Part shown: positions 41,360-50,375 of the stretch, one piece after another
Position numbering within the stretch: the first letter of the stretch is position 1
Layout: the number at the start of each line of letters is the position of its first letter
DNA from: Cupriavidus necator
GTDB taxonomy: Bacteria; Pseudomonadota; Gammaproteobacteria; Burkholderiales; Burkholderiaceae
Direction of reading: 5' to 3'
DNA: 64,000 bases
Assembly (NCBI RefSeq): GCF_013141915.1
Contig: NZ_SROX01000010.1
Span: 152,604-216,603 of the forward strand
The notes under the pieces: generated by a model
Database searches by the model: none
What the model saw: only the letters and a program-made list of their open reading frames with translations
Told to the model about the DNA's origin: nothing
Position numbers and translations under genes: made by a program

Positions 41360-42496
41360 TTACAGCTTGCGCGCGAAGCTGAACTGGGCGAAGCCCTGCT
41401 CGGCCACGTTGAACCACGCCGCCTGGTTGTTGCGGAACACGCGCCAGTCGTCGTAGATCTTCTTGAACGACGGGTTCTTCGCGGTTTCGTCGGCGTAGGA
41501 TTCCTGGGTCGCCTTGAAGCAAGCCTCCATGATCTCCTTGGAGAACGGACGCAGCTTGACACCGTTTTCCAGCAGGCGTGCCAGCGCCTGCGGGTTGACC
41601 GTGTCGTACTTGGCCATCATGGTGGTGTGCGCCTCGATGGTGGCGGTTTCCAGCGCGCGCTTGTACAGCGCGGGCAGCTTCTCGAACTCGCTGGCCGAGG
41701 CGTAGAACGACAGCTGCGCGCTGCCTTCCCACCAGCCCGGGTAGTAGTAGTACGGGGCCACCTTGTAGAAGCCCAGCTTTTCGTCGTCGTACGGGCCCAC
41801 CCACTCGGCCGCATCGATGGTGCCTTTTTCCAGCGCGGGGTAGATGTCGCCGCCGGCGATTTGCTGCGGCACCACGCCCAGGCGCGACAGCACCACGCCG
41901 GCAAACCCGGCGATGCGGTACTTCAGGCCCTGCAGGTCGGCCACGGTCTTGATTTCCTTGCGGAACCAGCCGCCCATCTGCGCGTTGGTGTTGCCGCCCA
42001 GGAAGTTGACGACGTTGTATTCCTTGAAGAACTCGCGCATCAGCTTCATGCCGTTGCCCTGCAGCATCCAGGCGTTCTGCTGGCGCGCGGTCAGGCCGAA
42101 CGGCACGGTGGTGTCGAAGCAAAGTGTCGGGTTCTTGCCGAAGTAGTAGTAGCCGGCGGTGTGGCCGATCTGCACGGTGTTGTTCTGCACCGCGTCCAGC
42201 ACCTGCAGGCCCGGCACGATTTCACCGGCGGCAAAGACCTTGATATTGAACTTGCCGTCGGTCAGCTCACGCACCCGGGTCGACAGCGTCTCGGCGCCGC
42301 CGAAGATGGTGTCGAGCGACTTGGGGAAGCTCGAGGCCAGGCGCCATTCCACGGCGGGGTTGCTGCCCACCACGGCCGGCGCGGCCGGGCCGCTGGCGGC
42401 GGCAGGCGCGGCCTTTTCTTCACCCTTGCCGCACGCGGCCAGTGCCCCGGTGGCAGCCACGGCCGACGCTTTCAACAGAAAGGAACGACGTTCCAT
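41360..42496 (-). CDS. TRAP transporter periplasmic substrate-binding protein (DctP family)
   Basis: Periplasmic solute-binding protein of 378 residues. The N-terminus MERRSFLLKASAVAATGALA is a twin-arginine signal (RRSFLLK) and runs into a lipobox-like LAACG, so it may be a Tat-exported lipoprotein. The body has WRLASSFPKSLDTIFGGAET, QIGHTAGYYYFGKNPTLCFD, the DctP loop KYRIAGFAGVVLSRLGVVPQ and DAAEWVGPYDDEKLGFYKVA. This resembles the TRAP proteins that bind alpha-keto acids or similar. GGAG precedes the ATG. No DctQ/DctM membrane subunits are nearby. Upstream of its leader a group II intron is inserted. Confidence 0.87.
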   Translation of the reverse strand: MERRSFLLKASAVAATGALAACGKGEEKAAPAAASGPAAPAVVGSNPAVEWRLASSFPKSLDTIFGGAETLSTRVRELTDGKFNIKVFAAGEIVPGLQVLDAVQNNTVQIGHTAGYYYFGKNPTLCFDTTVPFGLTARQQNAWMLQGNGMKLMREFFKEYNVVNFLGGNTNAQMGGWFRKEIKTVADLQGLKYRIAGFAGVVLSRLGVVPQQIAGGDIYPALEKGTIDAAEWVGPYDDEKLGFYKVAPYYYYPGWWEGSAQLSFYASASEFEKLPALYKRALETATIEAHTTMMAKYDTVNPQALARLLENGVKLRPFSKEIMEACFKATQESYADETAKNPSFKKIYDDWRVFRNNQAAWFNVAEQGFAQFSFARKL

Positions 42497-42696
42497 CTCC
42501 ACTTCTCCTCTTATAGATATTGATTCGGATGCGGGCGCAGGGCTTGCATGAGGCCTCGCGCCGGACCGTGACGCACTGGCCGCCGGGATACGGCGGCCCG
42601 CGCAGCGCTGTGCCTGTGGCGAACGGGCACGGCGGCGTGCCCTGCAGGCCCCACGCTGCACCGCGCGCACGGCCGAGGGCTGTCTTACCCGAAAGA
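42497..42696. other. leader region of the TRAP gene up to the intron
   Basis: Two hundred bases between the TRAP gene start and the 3' end of the group II intron. It holds the ribosome site (GAGGAGAAGTGGAG) of the TRAP gene and otherwise GC-rich sequence with no gene I can support. Before the intron arrived it was continuous with 45,649-45,935. Confidence 0.6.
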
Positions 42697-42739
42697 GTAG
42701 GGTAGGGACGAAGGTCATTACTGACCTGTCCCCCCCTAG

Positions 42740-42773
42740 GAACCGTACGTGCGAGTTTCCCCGCATACGGCTC
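42740..42773 (-). ncRNA. group II intron domain V
   Basis: Thirty-four nucleotides forming the catalytic hairpin: GAGCCGTATGCG paired with CGCACGTACGGTTC around a GGGGAAACT internal part. It starts six bases past the maturase stop codon. Confidence 0.88.
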
Positions 42774-42778
42774 GAGTC

Positions 42779-44491
42779 TCAACTAAATGCCCCTTCGGAC
42801 ACCGGCTTCACAACAGTTCTACCTTGGTGATGCACTTGCTTGTGACAGTTCGGATGCAGCAGCACTCGATTCCCTAGCGCATCGGAGCCCCCGCGTATGC
42901 GAGGTTCGATGTGATGATCTTCCCATCCTGTTTCCTTGGTTATCTTGCACTGACACACTGCGCACAAGCCTTGCTGGGATAGATACAGCTTGATCCACTG
43001 CTTCCGGTGCGCCATGTTTTCCAACATACGCTCCTGTCGCAGCTTCTCGCCGTACCGTTCCTGCGTTGGATCGAAAGGATTGTAATCCCCCCGAATCTTC
43101 TTGTGCCGCCGGATAGGCGTACCCGCGAGCGAGTACAACTCCGTCCAACCTACACTGCCGTTGCCGCTCACGAACTTGGTTCCAAACACCCAGTTTCGTT
43201 CGCCGACGGTCGCAAAGTATTTCCTACGCACCCATTCGACGGACTTATGTGGATGTCGCCGCTTTGCCCACCGTCGTAGAGCATTAAAGATTTCATGCTC
43301 CACACGGGCGAACACCGCTTTCGCCACCACCGGACTGTGATACTGCGCCCAGCCCCGTAGCATCGGGTTTAACAGTCGAATTAAGACCGACTGCTCCACC
43401 GTCTTGTTGGTGCTGATAACCGCCTTTACCTTGCGATAGAACGCTTGCGCGTTTTTCTTGCTTGGCTTTATGAGCAGTGTTCCCGAGTACTTCCGGAAAT
43501 TCCACCCTAGGAAGTCAAAGCCGTCAGTGATGCTGACGATCCGCGTTTTCTCCGTCGACAGCGACAGCCCCCGTACTGCAAGGAACTGTTCTACCCACGG
43601 CTTCACTTCGTTCTCTAGGACCTCCGGCGTATCACCGGTGATGACGAAGTCGTCCGCGTAACGCACAACGTTCACTTTGAGCCTTTTCGTCTTGGTCGCT
43701 CCCAACTTCGTTCCGAGGAACTTGGTCAGTTGTGTTTCCAAGCCGTTCAGCGCCACATTTGCCAGAGTCGGGGAAATGATGCCTCCCTGCGGTGTTCCGG
43801 CTTCGGTCGCCTGAAACTGACCCTGAAATACCACGCCAGCCTTCAACCACTTCCGAAGGATTGCTTTGTCCATCGGGACATTGCGCTCCAGCCAGTCGTG
43901 ACTGATATGGTCAAAGCATCCTTTTATGTCAGCTTCCAGCACCCATTGAGCCGAGGCCTTCTGGGATAAGGAAACAAACAGCTGGGACATGGCATCCGCG
44001 GTGGATCGGTTGGTCCTGAACCCATAGGAGTTCGGATCGCTCGTTCCTTCGGACACCGGTTCCAGTGCCAGCAAATACAGCGCTTGCATGGCTCGGTCCA
44101 ACATGGTTGGAATGCCCAGAGGGCGCTCCTTCCCATTGGCCTTGGGGATGAAAACCCTCCGTAATGGCAAAGGTCTGTACCCCCGGCGCTTCAACCTCCC
44201 AATGGCTTCCCACCGGGCTTCAGGCGTTGTCCACTTTTCGCGATCGACGCCTGCCGTTCGCTTACCTTGGTTCATCGTCACTCGTCGTACCGCCAGTGCT
44301 TTGGCGGAGAACGAGCGGGTCAGAGACCGTTGCAGGGCTTTCACCCTACGCCAGTCCCCTTCCTGTGTCGCCTTCGCAATTCGAATCTGCATTTCTCGAA
44401 CGTTCCGCTCCACGCGGCGCCAATTAATGGCGCCCCAGGTTTGCGGCACGCCGGAGAGCGCAGATTCATCCTTGCGGATCAATGCTTCCAT
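42779..44491 (-). CDS. ltrA: group II intron reverse transcriptase/maturase with HNH endonuclease
   Basis: Intron-encoded protein of 570 residues. The reverse transcriptase starts near AVRRVTMNQGKRTAGVDREK, with RPLGIPTMLDRAMQALYLLA, TPQGGIISPTLANVALNGLE and the catalytic YADD in VVRYADDFVITG; the maturase X domain has FLGWNFRKYSG and LNPMLRGWAQYHSPVVAKAV; the C-terminus is an HNH nuclease (CAVCQC, WEDHHIEPRIRGG, LHPNCHKQVHH). All parts are intact. ATG at 44491 is preceded by GGAG; an in-frame TTG four codons upstream is less likely. Codon use is plainer and less GC-rich than its neighbours, as expected for a mobile gene. Confidence 0.95.
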   Translation of the reverse strand: MEALIRKDESALSGVPQTWGAINWRRVERNVREMQIRIAKATQEGDWRRVKALQRSLTRSFSAKALAVRRVTMNQGKRTAGVDREKWTTPEARWEAIGRLKRRGYRPLPLRRVFIPKANGKERPLGIPTMLDRAMQALYLLALEPVSEGTSDPNSYGFRTNRSTADAMSQLFVSLSQKASAQWVLEADIKGCFDHISHDWLERNVPMDKAILRKWLKAGVVFQGQFQATEAGTPQGGIISPTLANVALNGLETQLTKFLGTKLGATKTKRLKVNVVRYADDFVITGDTPEVLENEVKPWVEQFLAVRGLSLSTEKTRIVSITDGFDFLGWNFRKYSGTLLIKPSKKNAQAFYRKVKAVISTNKTVEQSVLIRLLNPMLRGWAQYHSPVVAKAVFARVEHEIFNALRRWAKRRHPHKSVEWVRRKYFATVGERNWVFGTKFVSGNGSVGWTELYSLAGTPIRRHKKIRGDYNPFDPTQERYGEKLRQERMLENMAHRKQWIKLYLSQQGLCAVCQCKITKETGWEDHHIEPRIRGGSDALGNRVLLHPNCHKQVHHQGRTVVKPVSEGAFS

Positions 44492-45648
44492 GCTGCTCTC
44501 CAATCTTGAGGATCTCCCCCAACATCAAGAGACAGCACGCCCCTTGAGGGACGTGTTGCCCCTCAAGGGAAGAAAAATTTAAACAAGCGAGATCAGTCAG
44601 CCGTCCTGCGACGATTGACCAGTTGGAAGTCTGCCCGCTTTCGCGTGGGATGATGTCTCAACCCCTATCCGGACCATTACAGCCCGGCATTCGCTTTTTC
44701 CAACCTCCCATACCCGCACAGCCAACAGCGTTCCTTGCGGTTCGCCTGCCTGAGCCAAACTGCGCTCCGGCAGCCATACGGGCTTACCACGTTCCCTGCG
44801 CATTACACGACTGGGTTAGGGTCTGCCTTTCCGCCGGTGGTCATCGTGGCGACGTGTCCCAAGGCTTGAGTAGGACAACCGACCACACACCTTTTGGTTA
44901 ATGCCTAGCAGCAGCTTTGGCATCTCAATCGTTACGACGTTTATCAGCAGTTCACTTACGTTACCCATACCAGTCAGCCTAGCGCCTCAACCCCGTTGCT
45001 GCTCGGAGCCTCCACCATCCTGTCTCGCGACCTGATGGCACCCTTTCGGGGGCTACATTGTCAGGAGAGCTTCACACCCCACCGTTACCAGTGACGCATG
45101 TCTCCCTAGGCTACTGCTAGTCGCATAGCAGGTTCTCTATCGTGTAACCCTTTCGGGCATATCCGACCGAACCATAATGCACAGAGCTACCGCTCCGGGA
45201 CCTCACTTACCTACCACTGTGCTCCTATGCAAGCGAGCGCCTGACGGCATCGGTCGCTCTTGCGAGCGCTGGCTGCCGTCCCAAAGAACGTAGCGCCGTT
45301 CTATCCAGAACGGTTTGAATGCTATGTTGCGGCGATACAACGGAATCTCCGCTGTTTGGCCGCATACACCCTCCGTTAGGGGGATGTCTACAGAGAACTC
45401 GCCCAAAGGCGAGCGTCCCCGCCCTTGGGCAATGGCTGGAAATCCATCCAGCAAAAAGCAAGCTGCAAGTCGGCCAGTGTTCCGGCTTCCTCACAACACA
45501 TCGGACTCCCCTCTGGCTGTTCGGCCGGGTTCGTCTAAGCAAGTAATGGTCGAGATTGGACGGTTCAGGCCAAGGCCCTCCCCTTGTCTCGACAAAGGTC
45601 GATGCTCCTTACGTTGGAGCTACCCGGACACGAGAATGCGTGTCGCAC

Positions 45649-45935
45649 CAAGCCAGCCGATTATAGCGGTGGCCCTTTCGCCACGGGGCCCCGCTCAAGT
45701 GCGGGTTTTCGCTAGTCGATTGCGTCATATCCGCCGTTTTTCGCATGGTGAGACGCCGCACAGTGTGATGGATTTTGTAACCCGGCTTGCGGTCAAATGG
45801 TCTCGGCTGATAAAAAACAGTCCCGATTCCGGAGCCCTGCCCGCCTGGCAGGATGGTTGCCACGCCGGAATTGCCGTACCCGTTGCCGTCCCATTGCCGT
45901 ACCAATTGCCTGCTTCTGTTCGTCGACTTCCCCTG
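45649..45935. other. divergent intergenic region and probable promoter next to the intron 5' end
   Basis: Holds no gene I can support. On the minus strand a perfect TATAAT lies at 45665-45660, only 12 bases before the intron start, so it might have been the -10 of the TRAP gene; the -35 is not clear. On the plus strand there is a short GC hairpin CCCGC/GCGGG with TTTT (45690-45709). Confidence 0.45.
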
Positions 45936-47624
45936 ATGCCGTCCGGCTCCCGCGCTAGCGCGGGCCGGCGCGTGCCGCTGCGCCGCCTCGGCTTTGCCGT
46001 GCTGGCCGCCTGGGGACTGGTGGCGTGCGCGCAGACCGGCGATCCGGCTAGCGGCACTGCTACGCCCGCCACAGCCTTGCAGCCGCCGCGCATCGCGCCA
46101 CGGCCGGGCGTGCCCGCCACGGCCACCGCGGCCGTGGCGGCGCCAGCCACGCCCGCGGCAGCGGCGAACGCTGAAGCGGCGGCATCGCCCGCTCCGGCCG
46201 CCGGCGACGACCCGCTCGCCGCGTTGATCGACGGCGCCGCAGCGCCCGCGGCAAGCGTCACCGTACCCGCCACAGCGGCAACCAGCGTCGCCGCGACCCT
46301 GCCGCCGGTCGATCCTGACTTCGTTGGTCCGCCCGAACCCCCGGCCCCGCCGCCGCCGCCGCTGGTGCTGTTTCCGCCCAAGCTTGGCGAATTCCAGGCC
46401 GAGGCGCCCCCCGCGCCGGCTCAACGCGCTGCCGCGGATGCCGGCGCGCCGTCGGACGCACCCCCGGCACTGCATTCGCAACTGCCCGCCGACGACCCGG
46501 CGGGCGAGTCCGTGTGGCGCCTGAGCTACAGCGGCCGCGCTGCGGTCGAGGAGCGCCCGGCTACCATGCGCGCCTGTCCCGGTGGGGCGCTATCCACCGG
46601 CATAGGTAGCGGGCTGGCCTGCCGCAGCACGGGCGAAGTCAAGATTCGCGAGTCAGTGCTGGACCTCGACGGCGGCGCCCAGGTGATGCTGATCGCGCAG
46701 GCGCGCGGCACGGATGCCACCACTGTCAATGGCCGCCCGGCGGCCATCGACCCCTATGCCCTGGTGCCGCAGTTTTATACGGCGGTCAGCGGGCTGGCGG
46801 TGCTGGATGGCGCCACCATGTGGGCCGGCCGGCGCGACAACGCGCCGTTCCTGATGTCGTCCGGGCTGCTGCCGCCGAATTCCACGGCGATGCGCTTCGG
46901 CGTGGACAACGCCAAGGTGATCGGCGATATCGGCCTGAACTACCAGTACACCGCGCGCGCCGACCAGAACGGCCAGAACTTGCCCAGCTACCACTCGCTG
47001 CGCACCGCGCCCATCCCCACCAATGAACAGGGCTCGGTCCAGCTCGGCTTCACGCGGGTGGAGGCCCAGCCGCTGGTAGAGGACCCGGGCGGTGCGTGGT
47101 GGGCTTCGGCGCTGCACGAGCAGAAAGGGGTGCTGTTCGGCACCAACCGGCTGGGGTTGCAGTTCGGCTCGGGATCGCGCAACGCCATGACCGGCTATAC
47201 CGGCATGGGACCGGCGCTGTCGCGCACGCGCGTGGCCGACTCGATCGAATGGAAGAGTCGCTGGGGGCTGAGCGGCGCGGTGGAGCAAAGCCTGCAGTTC
47301 GACCGTTCGCCGGTCGGCACGTTGCAGTGGACCACCACGCGGCTGCGTCCGGCGTACGTCGCCAGCAGCCAGTTCCGATTGAATTTCGAGGTGTCGCACG
47401 ACCAGATCTCGTCCGGCTTTGGCGTCAGCGGCCAGCGCACCGCGCTGACCGTGGCGCCTACGCTCACGCTGGGCAAGTCGGCCGGCAACGCCAACCTGCG
47501 CGCCTTCTATACCTACAGCCGTGCCAGCGACGTGGAAGGCATCGGCTACACCGCGCCGGCCGACGCATGGGGCTCGCAGGCGAGCGGCTCGATCTTCGGC
47601 GTGCAGCTCAATCGGCGCTGGTAG
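45936..47624 (+). CDS. outer-membrane beta-barrel lipoprotein, unassigned
   Basis: A 562-residue protein I do not recognise with certainty. It starts MPSGSRASAGRRVPLRRLGF and has a lipobox GLVACAQTG. Residues about 50-190 are a low-complexity Ala/Pro/Thr linker. The C-terminal 360 residues look like a beta-barrel (alternating polar/apolar strands, YALVPQFYTAVSGLAVLD, TMWAGRRDN, RPAYVASSQFRLNFEVSH, ending QLNRRW with the terminal aromatic). The WAGRRDN phrase faintly recalls LamB-type maltoporins. Start chosen because the signal peptide then has a normal length. Its 3' end overlaps the aquaporin gene by 17 bases, tail to tail. Confidence 0.65.
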   Translation: MPSGSRASAGRRVPLRRLGFAVLAAWGLVACAQTGDPASGTATPATALQPPRIAPRPGVPATATAAVAAPATPAAAANAEAAASPAPAAGDDPLAALIDGAAAPAASVTVPATAATSVAATLPPVDPDFVGPPEPPAPPPPPLVLFPPKLGEFQAEAPPAPAQRAAADAGAPSDAPPALHSQLPADDPAGESVWRLSYSGRAAVEERPATMRACPGGALSTGIGSGLACRSTGEVKIRESVLDLDGGAQVMLIAQARGTDATTVNGRPAAIDPYALVPQFYTAVSGLAVLDGATMWAGRRDNAPFLMSSGLLPPNSTAMRFGVDNAKVIGDIGLNYQYTARADQNGQNLPSYHSLRTAPIPTNEQGSVQLGFTRVEAQPLVEDPGGAWWASALHEQKGVLFGTNRLGLQFGSGSRNAMTGYTGMGPALSRTRVADSIEWKSRWGLSGAVEQSLQFDRSPVGTLQWTTTRLRPAYVASSQFRLNFEVSHDQISSGFGVSGQRTALTVAPTLTLGKSAGNANLRAFYTYSRASDVEGIGYTAPADAWGSQASGSIFGVQLNRRW

Positions 47625-48360
47625 TTGGCCGGGTTGTTGCGGGGCTCATGGTGGAGCCTAGGGCGTGGGGCACGGCACCGGCGCCAGCCTGCACTGTCGC
47701 AGCGGGCTTGCGGCACAGCCAGTGGAACAGCAGCGTGGCGGCCAGCCCGCCGCCGATCTGTGCCAGCACGAAGCCCGGCACGTCTTGCGGCCGGATCCCG
47801 GTGAAGGTATCGGTCAACGCGCAGGCCAGCGTCAGCGCGGGATTGGCGAACGAGGTCGACGACGTGAACCAGTAGCCCGCGGTGATATAGCCGGCCACCA
47901 CAAACGGCACCAACTGCGGCCGGCTGCGCAGCGTGCCGATGCCCACGCCGACCAGGCCGAAGGTTGCCACGAACTCGCTCCACCACATCGACGCGCCGGT
48001 GCGGCGCTGCGCCGACCACGCCAATGCCGGCTCGCCGAACATGGCATGCGCCGCCAGCACGCCGCAAACGCCGCACGCCAGCTGCACCAGCACATAGCGC
48101 AGCGCATCGCGCGGCGCCAGCGTGCCCTGCACCAGTGCCGACAGGCTCACCACCGGATTGAAATGCCCGCCCGAGACCGGCCCTAGCGACACGAGCAAGG
48201 CCACCAGCCCGGCGCCCGTGGCCAGCGAATTCGCCAGCAGTGCCAGCGCGGTATCGCCATCGGCGAGGCGCTCCGCACGAATGCCGGAGCCGACCACGAT
48301 CGCCACCAGCAGCGCGGTGCCGAGCCCTTCCGCCACCAGGCGGCGCGCCAGCGTACTCAT
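47608..48360 (-). CDS. aquaporin-family (MIP) channel
   Basis: Membrane channel of 250 residues with six helices. Both pore NPA motifs are present: GGHFNPVVSLSALVQG and SFANPALTLACALTDTF. The selectivity filter around the second NPA and the F after the first look like the short aquaporin/arsenite-permeable group rather than GlpF, but this is not certain. It may transport water, glycerol or metalloids. It stands alone on minus with no arsenic or glycerol genes near it. Confidence 0.88.
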   Translation of the reverse strand: MSTLARRLVAEGLGTALLVAIVVGSGIRAERLADGDTALALLANSLATGAGLVALLVSLGPVSGGHFNPVVSLSALVQGTLAPRDALRYVLVQLACGVCGVLAAHAMFGEPALAWSAQRRTGASMWWSEFVATFGLVGVGIGTLRSRPQLVPFVVAGYITAGYWFTSSTSFANPALTLACALTDTFTGIRPQDVPGFVLAQIGGGLAATLLFHWLCRKPAATVQAGAGAVPHALGSTMSPATTRPTTSAD

Positions 48361-48657
48361 CGCAGCGCTGCGCCGGCGCAGCGGCGCAAAGCATGGGCGG
48401 GACCAAGGCTAGACCGCGGACTTGTGTCGGAGCCGGTGGCGGAAACGATGGGGACAGCGCGCAGCAACAAGATGGACAACGTCGCCTGAGACGACGCCTC
48501 GAACAGTGGCAGATCGTGGCCATGAGCATGGCAACGCCGCGGCGCAGCGGCTGCGCGCGCGGTCGCGACAGTGTTCCGCCGCGGCGCGGGGGCGTCAATG
48601 TGCGCTGACGATGTTGTGTGCTGACGCGGGGTTTCGAATCGGGTCGTTCCGCGCAAT
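48361..48657. other. intergenic region without a supported gene
   Basis: About 300 bases between the aquaporin start and the coiled-coil protein stop. I see no convincing gene, repeat or terminator; it should contain the aquaporin promoter. Confidence 0.5.
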
Positions 48658-49149
48658 TCAGCGCAACAGGAACGCAATATCCTCGACCACGATCTTCGCC
48701 ACCGGGATGCCCTTGCGGCGCTGGAACAGGATGTGCTGCTGGACGCGGCTGCGCTGATCGGCAAACACGGCGGGATCGATCGGCGTGCCCATTCGCATGT
48801 AGTGCTGGACCAGCAGCTTGTAGGCGCGATGGCGCACCTGCATGGCCTCGGTTTCGGCACGCAGCCGCTTGATCTCGGCCGGGCTGCGGTCGATGGCCTG
48901 GTGCAGTTCTTCCACCGTGCGCGCGTGCAGCTCGCGGTAGACGTCGCGCTCGGCTTCCATCTGGTGCAGCTCGTCGCGCAGCGCGCGGATCTTGTTCTGC
49001 AGCTTCAGGGTCTGCGACACCGCCTGCTGAATCCGTCCCGCCGCGCCCAGCGCCTGGCTGGCGGCGGCCATGGTGCTCTTCCACAAGCCGCGCTCGCCGG
49101 CCGCGGTTTGCGGTGGCCAGCGCTTGTCCGTCCCGGTCAATGTGTCCAT
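48658..49149 (-). CDS. coiled-coil hypothetical protein
   Basis: An unrecognised soluble protein of 163 residues. Start MDTLTGTDKRWPPQTAAGER at 49149 has a GGGGGCTT stretch upstream; a start 15 codons earlier is possible. Residues about 40-115 form a continuous charged helix with heptad character (LKLQNKIRALRDELHQMEAE, VYRELHARTVEELHQAIDRS), and the end (VQQHILFQRRKGIPVAKIVV, EDIAFLLR) looks like a small helical cap. No known domain is apparent. Standing alone, between the aquaporin and tRNA-Phe. Confidence 0.6.
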   Translation of the reverse strand: MDTLTGTDKRWPPQTAAGERGLWKSTMAAASQALGAAGRIQQAVSQTLKLQNKIRALRDELHQMEAERDVYRELHARTVEELHQAIDRSPAEIKRLRAETEAMQVRHRAYKLLVQHYMRMGTPIDPAVFADQRSRVQQHILFQRRKGIPVAKIVVEDIAFLLR

Positions 49150-49439
49150 CCAAGCCCCCGGTGATAAGTAGCGGCCCGGGCCGGGTACCTGCATTATGGA
49201 AGCGGCTTGGCCGGCCTGGCCCGCCCTGCCTGGCGGCAGCGCGTCAGGGCATCGTAGAGAGACATGGATCGGCTGCCAAGTAGAAGATATTTACTTCTGG
49301 ATTGGGTGTTGCACGCCCGGCGAAACGGCGGCCGGGGGGCGTCAGTGGCGCCGTCGCAACCCAGGTTCAGCGTGGCCTTGGGTTGGCCTTCCGGCGGCGA
49401 TGCGAGCATGGCACGCGTACCGGAACCAGCGCCCAATGC

Positions 49440-49470
49440 AAAAAGCCCGGCTGCAAGAGCCGGGCTTTTT
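49440..49470. terminator. bidirectional terminator downstream of tRNA-Phe
   Basis: AAAAAGCCCGGC-TGCAAGA-GCCGGGCTTTTT, a strong hairpin with A/T tracts on both sides. It lies six bases after the 3' end of tRNA-Phe on the minus strand and ends that transcript. Confidence 0.88.
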
Positions 49471-49476
49471 CTGTTC

Positions 49477-49552
49477 TGGTGGCCTGGGACGGAATCGAAC
49501 CGCCGACACAAGGATTTTCAATCCTCTGCTCTACCGACTGAGCTACCGGGCC
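49477..49552 (-). tRNA. tRNA-Phe (GAA)
   Basis: A 76-nt tRNA with D arm GCTC-AGTCGGTA-GAGC, anticodon arm GAGGA-TTGAAAA-TCCTT (anticodon GAA), T arm GGCGG-TTCGATT-CCGTC, and encoded CCA end. The acceptor stem pairs GGCCCGG with CCAGGCC, leaving a C5:A68 mismatch where bacterial tRNA-Phe normally has a C-G pair. The rest is canonical. Flanked by a terminator on the 3' side; ntrX lies upstream. Confidence 0.93.
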
Positions 49553-49612
49553 AAAGAAGCGAAACTATAACTGGACTTTTGGAGCCAGTCAAGCGTCATC
49601 CAGGCCACTGCG

Positions 49613-50323
49613 TCAGTGTTCGGCCGGCTCCGGCTTGTTGCGGCCCAGCTCGACGCCGAGCTGCTTGAGCTTGCGGTACAGGTGGGTCCGCTCGAGCCCG
49701 GTTTTCTCGGCCACGCGGGTCATGCTGCCGTGTTCGCGCAGCAGGTGGTACTCGAAATAGGCGCGCTCGAACAGGTCGCGCGCTTCGCGCAGCGGCATGT
49801 CGAACGAGAACTGCATCTCCGCCTCCGGCACACGCGCCGGGCTGCCGTTGGGCGCGGCTTCTACCGTAGCTTCGGGCGTGGCGGCGGTCGTGCCGGTTTC
49901 CGCCGATGGCGCGGTGGCCGGAGCGGCGGCGGCGGCTGCGTTGCTGCGCGGGCGTTCGATGCCGCGGGCCAGGCCCTGCTCCACCGCGGACAGCAGCTTC
50001 TGCAGCGCGATCGGCTTTTCCAGGAAATTGAGCGCGCCGATCTTGGTGGCCTCGACCGCGGTGTCGATGGTTGCGTGGCCCGACATCATGATGACGGGCA
50101 TGGTCAGCTGTCCCTGCGCGGACCACTCCTTGAGCAGCGTCACGCCATCGGTATCGGGCATCCAGATATCGAGCAGCACGAGATCGGGCGTGCCGGCCGC
50201 GCGGTAATCGCGGGCCTGTTGCGCGTTTTCCGCGAGTTCGACCACATGGCCTTCGTCGCTGAGGATTTCCGAGAGCAGCTCGCGGATTCCCATTTCGTCA
50301 TCGACTACGAGGATGGTTGCCAT
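49613..50323 (-). CDS. ntrX: NtrX-like response regulator lacking the AAA+ domain
   Basis: Response regulator of 236 residues, partner of the NtrY kinase upstream. Receiver: MATILVVDDEMGIRELLSEI, phosphoacceptor Asp52 (VLLDIWMPDTDGVTLLKE), Lys in LNFLEKPIALQKLL; an Ala/Pro/Thr-rich linker follows (about 130-175); the end is a Fis-type helix-turn-helix (MTRVAEKTGLERTHLYRKLK). The sigma-54-interacting AAA+ domain of classical NtrX (about 240 residues) is missing, with no trace of a frameshift, so the protein is a short, probably natural, form. Start 50323; 52 bases from the ntrY stop. Confidence 0.85.
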   Translation of the reverse strand: MATILVVDDEMGIRELLSEILSDEGHVVELAENAQQARDYRAAGTPDLVLLDIWMPDTDGVTLLKEWSAQGQLTMPVIMMSGHATIDTAVEATKIGALNFLEKPIALQKLLSAVEQGLARGIERPRSNAAAAAAPATAPSAETGTTAATPEATVEAAPNGSPARVPEAEMQFSFDMPLREARDLFERAYFEYHLLREHGSMTRVAEKTGLERTHLYRKLKQLGVELGRNKPEPAEH

Positions 50324-50375
50324 ACTTCCCCTCTTAACCCCACCGCAGCGTTCCGGGACCGGACGCCAATGTTGA

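Larger units (their letters stand above)
42697..45648 (-). mobile_element. complete group II intron, 2952 bp
   Basis: On the minus strand the intron begins GTGCGACACG at 45648 (5' consensus GUGYG), with a first hairpin GACACG...CGTGTC, has an about 1.15-kb 5' part (domains I-III), the maturase gene in domain IV, a textbook 34-nt domain V (42740-42773: GAGCCGTATGCG ... CGCACGTACGGTTC) and a domain VI (AGGTCA-GTAA-TGACCT) with a bulged A at 42703, seven nt from a 3' AC end at 42697. All parts are present, so it may splice and move. Boundaries are read from consensus, not from exon comparison; the 5' end could be off by a few bases. Confidence 0.9.

Noticed and set aside
44504..45648. Small open frames in the 1.1 kb upstream of the maturase gene
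   Set aside because: This is the structured RNA part (domains I-III) of the group II intron.
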